Below, piece after piece: positions 9,278-17,047 of a stretch of 53,719 bases of DNA. The first letter of the stretch is position 1. Every line of letters starts with the position of its first letter. The position numbers were made by a program, and so were the translations under genes. Origin of the DNA: Candidatus Levyibacteriota bacterium. GTDB taxonomy: Bacteria; Patescibacteriota; Microgenomatia; Levybacterales; UBA12049. The notes beneath the pieces are model-generated. The model was not told the origin of the DNA, searched no databases, and saw nothing but the letters and a program-made list of their open reading frames with translations. The stretch lies in assembly GCA_016180725.1 (NCBI GenBank), contig JACPAR010000015.1, forward strand, positions 1 to 53,719, given 5' to 3'.

Positions 9278-10202
9278 CTTTTAGAATTAAAAGTTTTTTT
9301 GCTGCAACTTCTTCTGGTAAAAATTCTATATCTGAATTGTTTGCAATATATAAAACTTTAGGGTCAAGTCTTTTAAGAGTCTCTTTTATAAAAGACCTTA
9401 ATATAGCTTTATTTTCAAGAAGCGAATTCCTTCCGTCAACAATACCGGCAATAATATCAAATGGTATACGCCTTGGTAATGACTTAAGTGTTGTTTTATA
9501 AAAATCAACACCAACAACATCTGCTAATTTTTCATTACATAATTTTAAAACAAAAGGCGCCGCATCACCAAAATAAAAATGCACTGCAAATAAAGAATTT
9601 CCTTTTGATTTATATAAAGTTTTAAGTGAATCGATAAATAATTTTAGATCTTGATCATTTGCTCCGTGATATGGAAGATAAGGCTCGTTAAGCTGAATAA
9701 ATGATACACCCTTTTTATTTAAGTATTTTATAATTAATTGCAATATTTCTGTTGTTTTTGCAAGTCTTTCCTCAAAGGAGGCATCTCCTTCGCTTAATTT
9801 TGCAAATGTAAAAGGAGATGGCAGTGTTACTTTCCATTTTTTTGAGGGTTTTGTGTTTGGGAAAAAATCATCAAGCTTTCCGGTGTTTAAACGAACCTTT
9901 TTGCTAAAAATCGGTTGGCGGAAAAAGCTGTTGTTATTGAACCACCGGGTAAGCGCACCAACTTCTAAACCTTGCGTTGCTAAAACAATGGGTCGGAAAA
10001 TATCTTGCCAAGAAAGTTTCCCATCTTCGATGTAATCAAACGCTGCAGATTTCTGAAGCTTAAAAAGTTTTACAAGATCTGCTTTTTCTTGTTTTAATAA
10101 ATCCTTTTGAGAAAGGCGATTACGATCTACATCTCTACTTGTTTGGACAAGTTTTGCAGAGCGTGGATAAATACCATGTATAAAGTTTGCTATTTGTGTC
10201 AT
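9252..10202 (-). CDS. MetE-like (MetE N-terminal/core family) protein lacking Zn ligands
   Basis: IHGIYPRSAKLVQTSRD..., GVSFIQLNEPYLPYHG, IANNSDIEFLPEEVAAKKLLIL; overlaps the downstream MetE gene by 26 nt. Confidence 0.75.
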   Translation of the reverse strand: MTQIANFIHGIYPRSAKLVQTSRDVDRNRLSQKDLLKQEKADLVKLFKLQKSAAFDYIEDGKLSWQDIFRPIVLATQGLEVGALTRWFNNNSFFRQPIFSKKVRLNTGKLDDFFPNTKPSKKWKVTLPSPFTFAKLSEGDASFEERLAKTTEILQLIIKYLNKKGVSFIQLNEPYLPYHGANDQDLKLFIDSLKTLYKSKGNSLFAVHFYFGDAAPFVLKLCNEKLADVVGVDFYKTTLKSLPRRIPFDIIAGIVDGRNSLLENKAILRSFIKETLKRLDPKVLYIANNSDIEFLPEEVAAKKLLILKDVKTYFQK

Positions 10203-11170
10203 ATTATTTTTCTTCTTGGTTGATTTAAATATATATTAGATAATTCTTCAACAAGAATAAAAGAAAGTTCAAGATTGTGAATACTAACATGCTCTACGTT
10301 TAAACCTAATGGAATACAAATACCATTTTCTTTTACAAAACGCAAGATATCAGAAAGAATTTTTTTGCACACCTGAATTGAATTCCATCCCATACCAATC
10401 CACCCTGTTGCCAACTTTTTGATGGTTTTTTCGGGAACATTAACGCCTAACCACCTAAGAAGCTCCACATCCTTTGGTGTTGCAATAGGCGCAAAACTTA
10501 AAAATACCATTGGAGGTTTAATATGTTTTTTCACGCACTCTTCCCACAACTGCTTAAGAAATTGCTTGATAAACCAATCTTCGAAAAGAATTTGTGTTGT
10601 AAAAAATGTAATACCTGATTGTGTTTTTTGCAAGACCCGCAATATCTCGTGTTTGCGAGTTGGAATAATAATACCACCTAAACAAATATTTGGAAATTCT
10701 TCTTGAAATTGACCTTTCACCCACGCTGCCGCATCGTTTACCGATAATCCAGGATATGCAATTTTACTTGACTCCCCCCCAACAAAAACATAATTTTGCA
10801 CATTATATTTTCGACAGGTTTCTTTTAACCACAATTGCTGTTTTTCCCATGGCAAATAGACAATGGGTCTATTAATAATAAGATCCCACATACCGTACTT
10901 TTGCAAGAACGGACAGACGAGTCTTGGCTCCATTTTTGCCAATGCAGGCGAGATTCGAATGCCATTACGGGTTTCTTCCCGAACTTCCGGTAGGTTAATC
11001 GCATCAACCGGGAATTTCGAAAGAATAGTGGCAAAGAGCGAGATCGACTTGTCGATGTCTTGAGAAGATAAGTTTTTTGGCGGCGGAAGAAATTCATAAA
11101 GAATTGTTTTATCCCCTCTTCTAATTTTTTGGGCAAATGTTTTTTTGATGGTATTTTTTTTCATTTTCAT
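10199..11170 (-). CDS. Methylenetetrahydrofolate reductase-like protein (MetF family)
   Basis: TILYEFLPPP...INLPEVREE, YVFVGGESS, GGIIIPTRKHE, GITFFTTQILFE, MVFLSFAPI: MTHFR-type TIM-barrel motifs in a met operon. Confidence 0.75.
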   Translation of the reverse strand: MKMKKNTIKKTFAQKIRRGDKTILYEFLPPPKNLSSQDIDKSISLFATILSKFPVDAINLPEVREETRNGIRISPALAKMEPRLVCPFLQKYGMWDLIINRPIVYLPWEKQQLWLKETCRKYNVQNYVFVGGESSKIAYPGLSVNDAAAWVKGQFQEEFPNICLGGIIIPTRKHEILRVLQKTQSGITFFTTQILFEDWFIKQFLKQLWEECVKKHIKPPMVFLSFAPIATPKDVELLRWLGVNVPEKTIKKLATGWIGMGWNSIQVCKKILSDILRFVKENGICIPLGLNVEHVSIHNLELSFILVEELSNIYLNQPRRKII

Positions 11171-11173
11171 ATC

Positions 11174-11300
11174 TTAATGATGCCTCTTTTCTTTTAATGT
11201 ATTTACGATAATTTTTATATACGATGGATTTGTCCCACAACATCCGCCAATTAACAATGCGCCATCTTCAACCCATCTCGAAACTGAACTTGCATTACCA
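11174..11300 (-). pseudogene. 3' remnant of a homocysteine S-methyltransferase-like gene
   Basis: Minus-strand frame reads ...SVSRWVEDGALLIGGCCGTNPSYIKIIVNTLKEKRHH*, with the Zn-binding GGCCGT signature; only the C-terminal ~40 aa remain, ending 4 nt before metF. Confidence 0.7.
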
Positions 11301-11742
11301 CCAATACTTCTTCTATTTCTCGACTTAAATAATCTTCTGCTGGTTCTGTCCTACCAGACAATGGATCTGCAACTTCCTCCCCAACCCTGATAAACCAATG
11401 GGTTACAGGATCTCCATTTTTGCCTCTTTGTCTTTTTTTACCTGCCACTAAATATGGTACTTGCGAATCATATGTATCTGGCGGAAATTCCAATTCAGCT
11501 CCTGTTAATGCTGTAACCTGATCTGAAGATAATCCATCTGCACTAATGGGCAAAGTGCCTATCGGCCAACCAAGCATACTTAGACATGCTTCTCCACAAT
11601 AACTTGATCCTTCCGGTTGTCTTAACACAAACAATGCAACCTCACCAACATGAAAAACATCTCCTGTTGGAGTAAACACCCTTGGATCAGGTTGAACTTT
11701 TTGATCTATTCTTCCCTGTCTGTATGCTTCTATGTCTGCCAT
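11251..11742 (-). CDS. C39-like papain-fold cysteine peptidase domain protein
   Basis: SSYCGEACLSMLG (Cys) and THWFIRVGEEVADPLSG (His/Asp) as in Peptidase_C39-like proteins. Confidence 0.55.
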   Translation of the reverse strand: MADIEAYRQGRIDQKVQPDPRVFTPTGDVFHVGEVALFVLRQPEGSSYCGEACLSMLGWPIGTLPISADGLSSDQVTALTGAELEFPPDTYDSQVPYLVAGKKRQRGKNGDPVTHWFIRVGEEVADPLSGRTEPAEDYLSREIEEVLVVMQVQFRDGLKMAHC

Positions 11743-11746
11743 AAGA

Positions 11747-12922
11747 TTATTGGAATTTTCTTAGTCCTTCTTTGAAAGCCGTTGTTAATATTTCCATTTG
11801 CTCTGGAGTTTCTAATCCACCAGAAACGCGAACCGCAGAATAACTTGGATCAAACCATATACGTGTTTTAGGAAAACCAAAACTTTGTCCTAACTCACAA
11901 AGTTCTCTTACAGTTGGATTATCCCATAAAGCCTGTGCCATGGCGTATTGATCTTCATCGTTAAATCCCATGGATTGAATATAAAACACTGGCGATGCTC
12001 CATCTGGAAATAACCTTTGCGCTAATTTAAAATTGGGATGGGAAGGTAGATTTGGGTGAAAAACAGCAAATTTTCCAGTCTCCTCACCAACCTCAGCACA
12101 AGCTTTTGCAAGTGCAAGTGTGTTTCTAAAAATTACTTTATTTCTCCTATCAAATTCTTCTTTTGTAGGCAAAATTACTTGCTCTACTGTTCTAACTGTA
12201 GACGGCGGTGTTAAAGACCCTATCATTTGCCTTCTTCCTCTTAATTTAGCAAGAATATCTTGATTATTTGTTGTTGCTATACCAAATATATCTTGATTCA
12301 ATGCATAAAACTTTGTTCCACTTTCTACAACAATTACGGGAAATGGCAAATCTTTTATTCTCTTTGCCAACGGTAAACCAGTAGGTGTTGCAAGTGTATT
12401 ATCTAATATAATTAGGGGTTTCTTTTCTAAAGCTGCAACTTCTGCAAACAGCTCCTCGGTATCCAGAACTGGCATATCCTGCCCGTTTGTTACCGTCTCG
12501 AAAAAAACAATATCTGGATTCATCCTTCTAATTGCGCTGGAAACAGAAGTTGGAGAACCTGTATCAACCATTGCAACGCGAGCGCCCCGTTGATCCCTCA
12601 GAACATTTTCTACATACCGTCCTATCTGGCTATAAAATTGCTCTGGATACAGGGTAACCGTATCCCTACTTGGGCCGGCTATTTCCAATGCATCAACAAC
12701 TGCACTCATACCTGTGTTGTATAAAACAACATCTTTGCCCTCTACCCCCATTAACGTACCTACGTGTGCCTCCAGCCTCGCTAACGCAAGTGTTCCGTCA
12801 CGAAAATACAAATTTTCAGGCTTTCCTGTTCGCTTTGCTTCCAATGCACACCTTGCCGCCTCAATTGACGAAAAAGGTGGTACTCCGCTTATTCCTCTTT
12901 CTATAAATGTTGCTACTGCCAT
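11747..12922 (-). CDS. Cys/Met metabolism PLP-dependent enzyme (cystathionine gamma-synthase/lyase-like)
   Basis: LIILDNTLATP, VVESGTKFYALNQDIFGIA (PLP Lys region), SLTPPSTVRTVEQVILP: trans-sulfuration family. Confidence 0.82.
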   Translation of the reverse strand: MAVATFIERGISGVPPFSSIEAARCALEAKRTGKPENLYFRDGTLALARLEAHVGTLMGVEGKDVVLYNTGMSAVVDALEIAGPSRDTVTLYPEQFYSQIGRYVENVLRDQRGARVAMVDTGSPTSVSSAIRRMNPDIVFFETVTNGQDMPVLDTEELFAEVAALEKKPLIILDNTLATPTGLPLAKRIKDLPFPVIVVESGTKFYALNQDIFGIATTNNQDILAKLRGRRQMIGSLTPPSTVRTVEQVILPTKEEFDRRNKVIFRNTLALAKACAEVGEETGKFAVFHPNLPSHPNFKLAQRLFPDGASPVFYIQSMGFNDEDQYAMAQALWDNPTVRELCELGQSFGFPKTRIWFDPSYSAVRVSGGLETPEQMEILTTAFKEGLRKFQ

Positions 12923-12923
12923 A

Positions 12924-12950
12924 AAAAAACCTCTCTAAAAAAGAGAGGTT
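12924..12950 (-). terminator. Riboswitch expression-platform terminator hairpin
   Basis: Minus strand AACCTCTC-TTTTTTA-GAGAGGTTTTTTT, ending at the metB-like start codon. Confidence 0.85.
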
Positions 12951-13125
12951 ATACTTTTTTCCCACTTCGCATTAAGCTCCGCGGGACGCATCCTCCCCTT
13001 TAAGGGCTGGGGTTAGCACCGTGCTCGAATGAAAGGTCCTTCGTCGCAAAGCTCCTCAGGACGACCTTCGGTCGGTTGCTGGGTGAGTCATCGGGCCAGT
13101 CCCCTCGTCACCACTCTTTATGTTT
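12951..13125 (-). ncRNA. SAM-I (S-box) riboswitch
   Basis: Minus strand AAGAGTGGTGACGAGGGGACTGGCCCGATGACTCACCCAGCAACC...GGTGCTAACCCCAGCCC..., matching the S-box core; followed by a terminator and a methionine-pathway gene. Confidence 0.9.
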
Positions 13126-13135
13126 AATTGTTATT

Positions 13136-13165
13136 ATTATAAAGATATTCTTCGCCACTTGTCAA
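13136..13165 (-). promoter_or_regulatory. Promoter of the SAM-riboswitch operon
   Basis: Minus strand TTGACA (13165-13160) N18 TATAAT (13141-13136). Confidence 0.75.
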
Positions 13166-13187
13166 GATGGGCTTTTTGTGGTATATT
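13159..13187 (+). promoter_or_regulatory. Promoter of the T-box operon
   Basis: TTGTCA (13159-13164) N17 TGG-TATATT (13182-13187). Confidence 0.75.
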
Positions 13188-13194
13188 ATTAATA

Positions 13195-13372
13195 ATCGAA
13201 AACTAAAAGCGCCCAAGCGAAGTCACGATTCGCGATGCTGATCCCCAAAATGGGATACGGAAGTTGAACCGTAAAATCCAACAGTCGATGTCAGCCTAGC
13301 GGAGTCGGCCTGAGAGTCTTAAAGGAAAATACTTTAAGAAATAAGGATGGGACCGCGGGAGGTCCCGATTTT
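13195..13372 (+). ncRNA. T-box leader (probable tRNA-His sensing)
   Basis: Stem III-like CTTAAAGgaaaataCTTTAAG, then AAATAAGGATGGGACCGCGG T-box sequence, then GGGACC-gcggga-GGTCCCgattttt terminator; candidate CAC specifier; dapF-like gene and hisS downstream. Confidence 0.82.
13349..13372 (+). terminator. T-box terminator
   Basis: GGGACCgcgggaGGTCCCgatttt. Confidence 0.75.
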
Positions 13373-13431
13373 AGTTTTTAGGGGTTAGGTTTTAGGTATT
13401 AGAGAAACTAATAACTACAAACTAATAACTA

Positions 13432-14091
13432 ATTACTAACTATCGCCTCTCGTTCCTTACTTTACTCGTTGAGGATTGTCCAAGAAACGAGTGGGATCGT
13501 ATTGCTAAAGAAGGCTTACAAACTGTTGAGCAAGTTGGATTTATAGCAACAAATATACCATTCCCCACTCTTACCATGATGGGCGGAGAATTAAGTATTA
13601 ATGGTACGCTTGCATTCGCCAGACGACTGGACGGATCCGGGCAACTACAAACAAGCGGACTTTCTTCGTTGATAGATTACGAAAATAGAAATGGAACAAC
13701 ATCCATTAGAATTAACATGCCTTACAAAACTGATCGTTCAATTTTCGCAAATGAAGACGGAAAAAACAATATTGTTTTATTTGAAGGTATTGGCTATTTA
13801 TGCACTAACAAACAATCTGCCCCTACGATGGGCGAACTTGTTACCTTAGCTGAAAAATACAAATTACCTGCTTTTGGAATAGTTATCTATAGCAATAATC
13901 AAATTTTTCCGTTTGTTTATGTTGGTAAAACGCAATCTATGGTCGCTGAAAGTGCTTGCGGCTCTGGAAGCATTGCGTTGAATATTCTTACCGGTCAACA
14001 ACGGATAGTACAGCCAACAGGAAAAACAATAGAGGTTAATCATGTTAAAGATAGATTTACTATAACGGCTAAAGTTGATATGATAAGGTAA
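13432..14091 (+). CDS. Diaminopimelate epimerase-fold (DapF-like) protein
   Basis: EQVGFIATNIPFPTLTMMGGELSINGTLAFARRL and ESACGSGSIAL resemble the two DapF active-site segments; first ATG is at 13576 but the frame is open and protein-like back to an ATT at 13432. Confidence 0.55.
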   Translation: MTNYRLSFLTLLVEDCPRNEWDRIAKEGLQTVEQVGFIATNIPFPTLTMMGGELSINGTLAFARRLDGSGQLQTSGLSSLIDYENRNGTTSIRINMPYKTDRSIFANEDGKNNIVLFEGIGYLCTNKQSAPTMGELVTLAEKYKLPAFGIVIYSNNQIFPFVYVGKTQSMVAESACGSGSIALNILTGQQRIVQPTGKTIEVNHVKDRFTITAKVDMIR

Positions 14092-14112
14092 AGATATAAA
14101 GACACAAACACT

Positions 14113-14200
14113 TATCCTTCGACTTCGCTCAGGCCTTCGGCTCTGAGGCTCAGGTCTTCGACTCCGAAGACGCTCAGCCTCGAGGAGCTCGAAGAGATAA
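14113..14200. repeat. Cluster of palindromic repeat elements
   Basis: cttatccttcgacttcgctcaggccttcggctctgaggctcaggtcttcgactccgaagacgctcagcctcgaggagctcgaagagataaag. Confidence 0.65.
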
Positions 14201-14215
14201 AGTTTTATTAATTAC

Positions 14216-15481
14216 ATGAAAAATGTTGAACCAAAAACTTTAAAAGGATTTAGAGATTTTTTACCCAAGGAGACAAAAAAGAGGCAGTATGCAATTGATA
14301 CCTTGAAAAAGGTGTTTGAGTCCTATGGCTTTGAGCCACTAGAAACTCCGGCGCTTGAATACGAAGAGGTTTTACTTGGTAAATACGGCGAAGAAGGAGA
14401 TAAACTTATGTATCGGTTTGTGGATAACGGTGGCAGAAGAGTTGCATTGCGATATGACCAAACCGTTCCCCTTTCCCGCGTTGTTGCGCAGTACTCGCCT
14501 CGCGGCGGAGCGGGCCAGAATGAATTATCAATGCCGTTTAAAAGATATCAGATTCAACCAGTTTGGCGGGCGGAAAACACGCAAAAAGGAAGATTTAGGG
14601 AATTTTTACAGTGCGATGTAGATATCGTAGGCACTACCTCTCCCCTTTCTGATGCCGAGGTTATTGCTGTTGCTACAAACGCACTCAAAACCTTAGGTTT
14701 TAAAGATTATAAAGTTTTAATAAACGATAGAAATAATTTTTCTTACTTTCAGGAATCGATGAATCTATCCCAAGAACAAGTAATGGCAGTTATTCGCGCT
14801 ATTGATAAACTCAAAAAAATTGGCAGAGATGGAGTTATAAACGAACTTAAGGAAAAAGGATTTTCTTACGATCAGGCCGCAACTGTAATCGACAGCATCA
14901 GCAACATTAAACCAACAGAATATATTCTTGAGATTATGCAAAACCTTAAAAAAATGGGCATTAAGGAAGAGCGCATTCAATTCTATCCCACACTTGCTCG
15001 AGGCCTCGACTACTATACAGATTTAATTTTTGAAATTGAGATCGAAGGGTATACTGCCGGTTCTGTGTGCGGTGGAGGCAGATATGACAAACTCATTGCT
15101 ATGTTTTCCGACAAAGATATTCCTGCTGTTGGTTTTGCCTTTGGGTTTGACAGATTGATTGAGGCGATGGATGCCCTAAAGTTATTTCCAGATAATTTGG
15201 AAACAACCAAGGTGCTTGTAACTATTTTTTCTAAAGAACTAAAAGAAAAATCCATTGAAATCAGTTCTCGACTTCGCTCGAACAATATTAATACCGAAAT
15301 TTACCTAGACGAAAATGCAAAGCTAGAAAAACAACTAAAATACGCAGATCAAAAAGGAATCCCTTATGTTGTTGTTATTGGCCCTGAAGAAGCAGAAAAA
15401 AACCAAATAACCCTTAAAAACATGCAGACTAGAGAGCAAAAAACATTTAATCAAGAAGGTTTAGTCAAAGAACTAGCCTGA
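14216..15481 (+). CDS. hisS: Histidyl-tRNA synthetase
   Basis: LRYDQTVPLSRVVAQY, PVWRAENTQKGRFREFLQCDVDIVG, LARGLDYYTDLIFEI, AVGFAFGFDRL. Confidence 0.97.
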   Translation: MKNVEPKTLKGFRDFLPKETKKRQYAIDTLKKVFESYGFEPLETPALEYEEVLLGKYGEEGDKLMYRFVDNGGRRVALRYDQTVPLSRVVAQYSPRGGAGQNELSMPFKRYQIQPVWRAENTQKGRFREFLQCDVDIVGTTSPLSDAEVIAVATNALKTLGFKDYKVLINDRNNFSYFQESMNLSQEQVMAVIRAIDKLKKIGRDGVINELKEKGFSYDQAATVIDSISNIKPTEYILEIMQNLKKMGIKEERIQFYPTLARGLDYYTDLIFEIEIEGYTAGSVCGGGRYDKLIAMFSDKDIPAVGFAFGFDRLIEAMDALKLFPDNLETTKVLVTIFSKELKEKSIEISSRLRSNNINTEIYLDENAKLEKQLKYADQKGIPYVVVIGPEEAEKNQITLKNMQTREQKTFNQEGLVKELA

Positions 15482-16564
15482 TCCAGGCCGTACCCTTTCC
15501 CTATTTAGCCGTCGCTCCTTTGCAGCTTCTGCTCTATCAAAGATTATCCCCTCCTCTCCAGATTCTACAAGCTGCCGAAATTTTCGTCCGTCTACCATCC
15601 TATAAGTTCCTCTTTGATCCTGCCCATATCCTCCACTACGAGTGCCAACCACAATAAATGCTTCTTCTTGTAAAAGACTGGTCTGAAACCATCCCAAATT
15701 AACTTCGCTTCCTAAAGTCTTGTACGCAAGCAGCAATGTCCTGTCTCCCTGTCTTGCGCGCAGCACAGCATCAAAAAATACTTCAAGACGTAATTGCTGC
15801 ATGGGACTTGCTGGTAAATTTCTTTCATGCCTTTTGTAAAATGTTATTAACCGCTCTTTCATTGCCATGCTAACAGGTATAAATCCTGCTACTAATAATT
15901 TCCTGGCAATAGCAAAATCAAATTCCTGCTCTTGTGTGTAAGAAGGTTTTTTTTCGCCTCTTTTTATCCCTACGTGGGCTATACTCCTTGCTGCACTTGT
16001 TTCATTTTGGGTTGGTTTAGGAAGTAGTCCTGAAGAGGCTTTTGCTTTTTTTCTAACACCGTGAAGCGATCTTTCTACCTGTTCGTGTTTTAACCCTGTT
16101 GTTTCAACAACATCTCTTATGGAAAATCCCCTTGCAAGCAATGGCAGACAAAAAAGTGTAATGCCGCCTCGACTTTTGCTCATGGCAAGTCTATATTCCT
16201 CTGTTCTGGGGTAATTACCAACACCAATTGGTTCACAATATCCAGATTTACCAAGATCGGTAGCAGTATCAGAGACTTGTCCCCTTGTTAAATTACCCAA
16301 TTCCTCTGTAATTTCGTCCAAATTAAGACCGCGCCTTAAAGCCTCAAGGACCCTAGCCCTATGCGATCCTGGTTTTGGCTCATTACTCCTGCGTTCTTCT
16401 CGCGTAATCACACCATCTTTGTAGAGTTTTCCTGTTGCAGTAGTAACCTGTCTTCTGGAAAGACCTGTTTGCGCTGCTATATCCTCTACTGATCGTTGTG
16501 CGCGAAGATATGGAAGCACTATATCCGTTCTTGTTATCCGACGAGGATCTTTTTCTGCACCCAT
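15473..16564 (-). CDS. Multi-HTH domain protein of unknown function
   Basis: Several HTH-like segments (SVEDIAAQTGLSRRQVTTATGKLYKDGVI; NLDEITEELGNLTRGQVSDTATDLGKSG; SIRDVVETTGLKHEQVERSL). Confidence 0.6.
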   Translation of the reverse strand: MGAEKDPRRITRTDIVLPYLRAQRSVEDIAAQTGLSRRQVTTATGKLYKDGVITREERRSNEPKPGSHRARVLEALRRGLNLDEITEELGNLTRGQVSDTATDLGKSGYCEPIGVGNYPRTEEYRLAMSKSRGGITLFCLPLLARGFSIRDVVETTGLKHEQVERSLHGVRKKAKASSGLLPKPTQNETSAARSIAHVGIKRGEKKPSYTQEQEFDFAIARKLLVAGFIPVSMAMKERLITFYKRHERNLPASPMQQLRLEVFFDAVLRARQGDRTLLLAYKTLGSEVNLGWFQTSLLQEEAFIVVGTRSGGYGQDQRGTYRMVDGRKFRQLVESGEEGIIFDRAEAAKERRLNRERVRPGSG

Positions 16565-16632
16565 AAGCCGCTAGTATAGTATAGCCATATTTTAATTGCA
16601 ATTTTTAGGCCTCTCTGGTAAAATAGATTTAT

Positions 16633-16929
16633 ATGAAAGCAAATATCCACCCAAAATATAACCAAGCGCAGGTTTCTTGTGCTTGCGGAAACAAATTTAC
16701 AATTGGTTCTACCCAGGAAGTAATTAGAGTGGAACTTTGTAATAAATGTCACCCATTCTACACAGGCGAACAAAGATTTGTAGATGCAGCTTCCAGAATT
16801 CAGAAATTCCAGAAAAAACAGCAATCTGCACAAGGTTATGTAAGTAAAAAGGCTAAAAAAGAAGAGAAAAAAAAGGTAAAATCTTCCCAGCCCCGAACTC
16901 TCCGCGAAATGCTTGAGTCATTAAAATAG
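16633..16929 (+). CDS. rpmE: 50S ribosomal protein L31 with lysine-rich C-terminal extension
   Basis: [27 protein letters not shown]...[24 protein letters not shown]. Confidence 0.95.
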   Translation: MKANIHPKYNQAQVSCACGNKFTIGSTQEVIRVELCNKCHPFYTGEQRFVDAASRIQKFQKKQQSAQGYVSKKAKKEEKKKVKSSQPRTLREMLESLK

Positions 16930-17047
16930 CTTGGTGCGAATGCATCCGAATAAAAATACTCCGAATATATCCGAATCCTTCTATGGTATTCGAAACGATT
17001 ATTCGGATTCATTTGAATTAATAATTCGGATCAATTCGTATTTCACA

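Noticed and set aside
11251-11742. Whole ORF as a homocysteine methyltransferase
   Set aside because: The GGCCGT signature is in a different frame; the ORF itself has C39-like motifs
15262-15283. Repeat insertion in hisS (TCTCGACTTCGCTCGAAC)
   Set aside because: The encoded SSRLRSNNI fits the normal HisRS anticodon-binding domain, so chance resemblance is likelier than insertion
16931-17047. N-terminal extension of prfA from the ORF track ([12 protein letters not shown]...)
   Set aside because: Composed of TCCGAAT repeats; a good ATG ([16 protein letters not shown]) at 17048 gives a normal RF1 start
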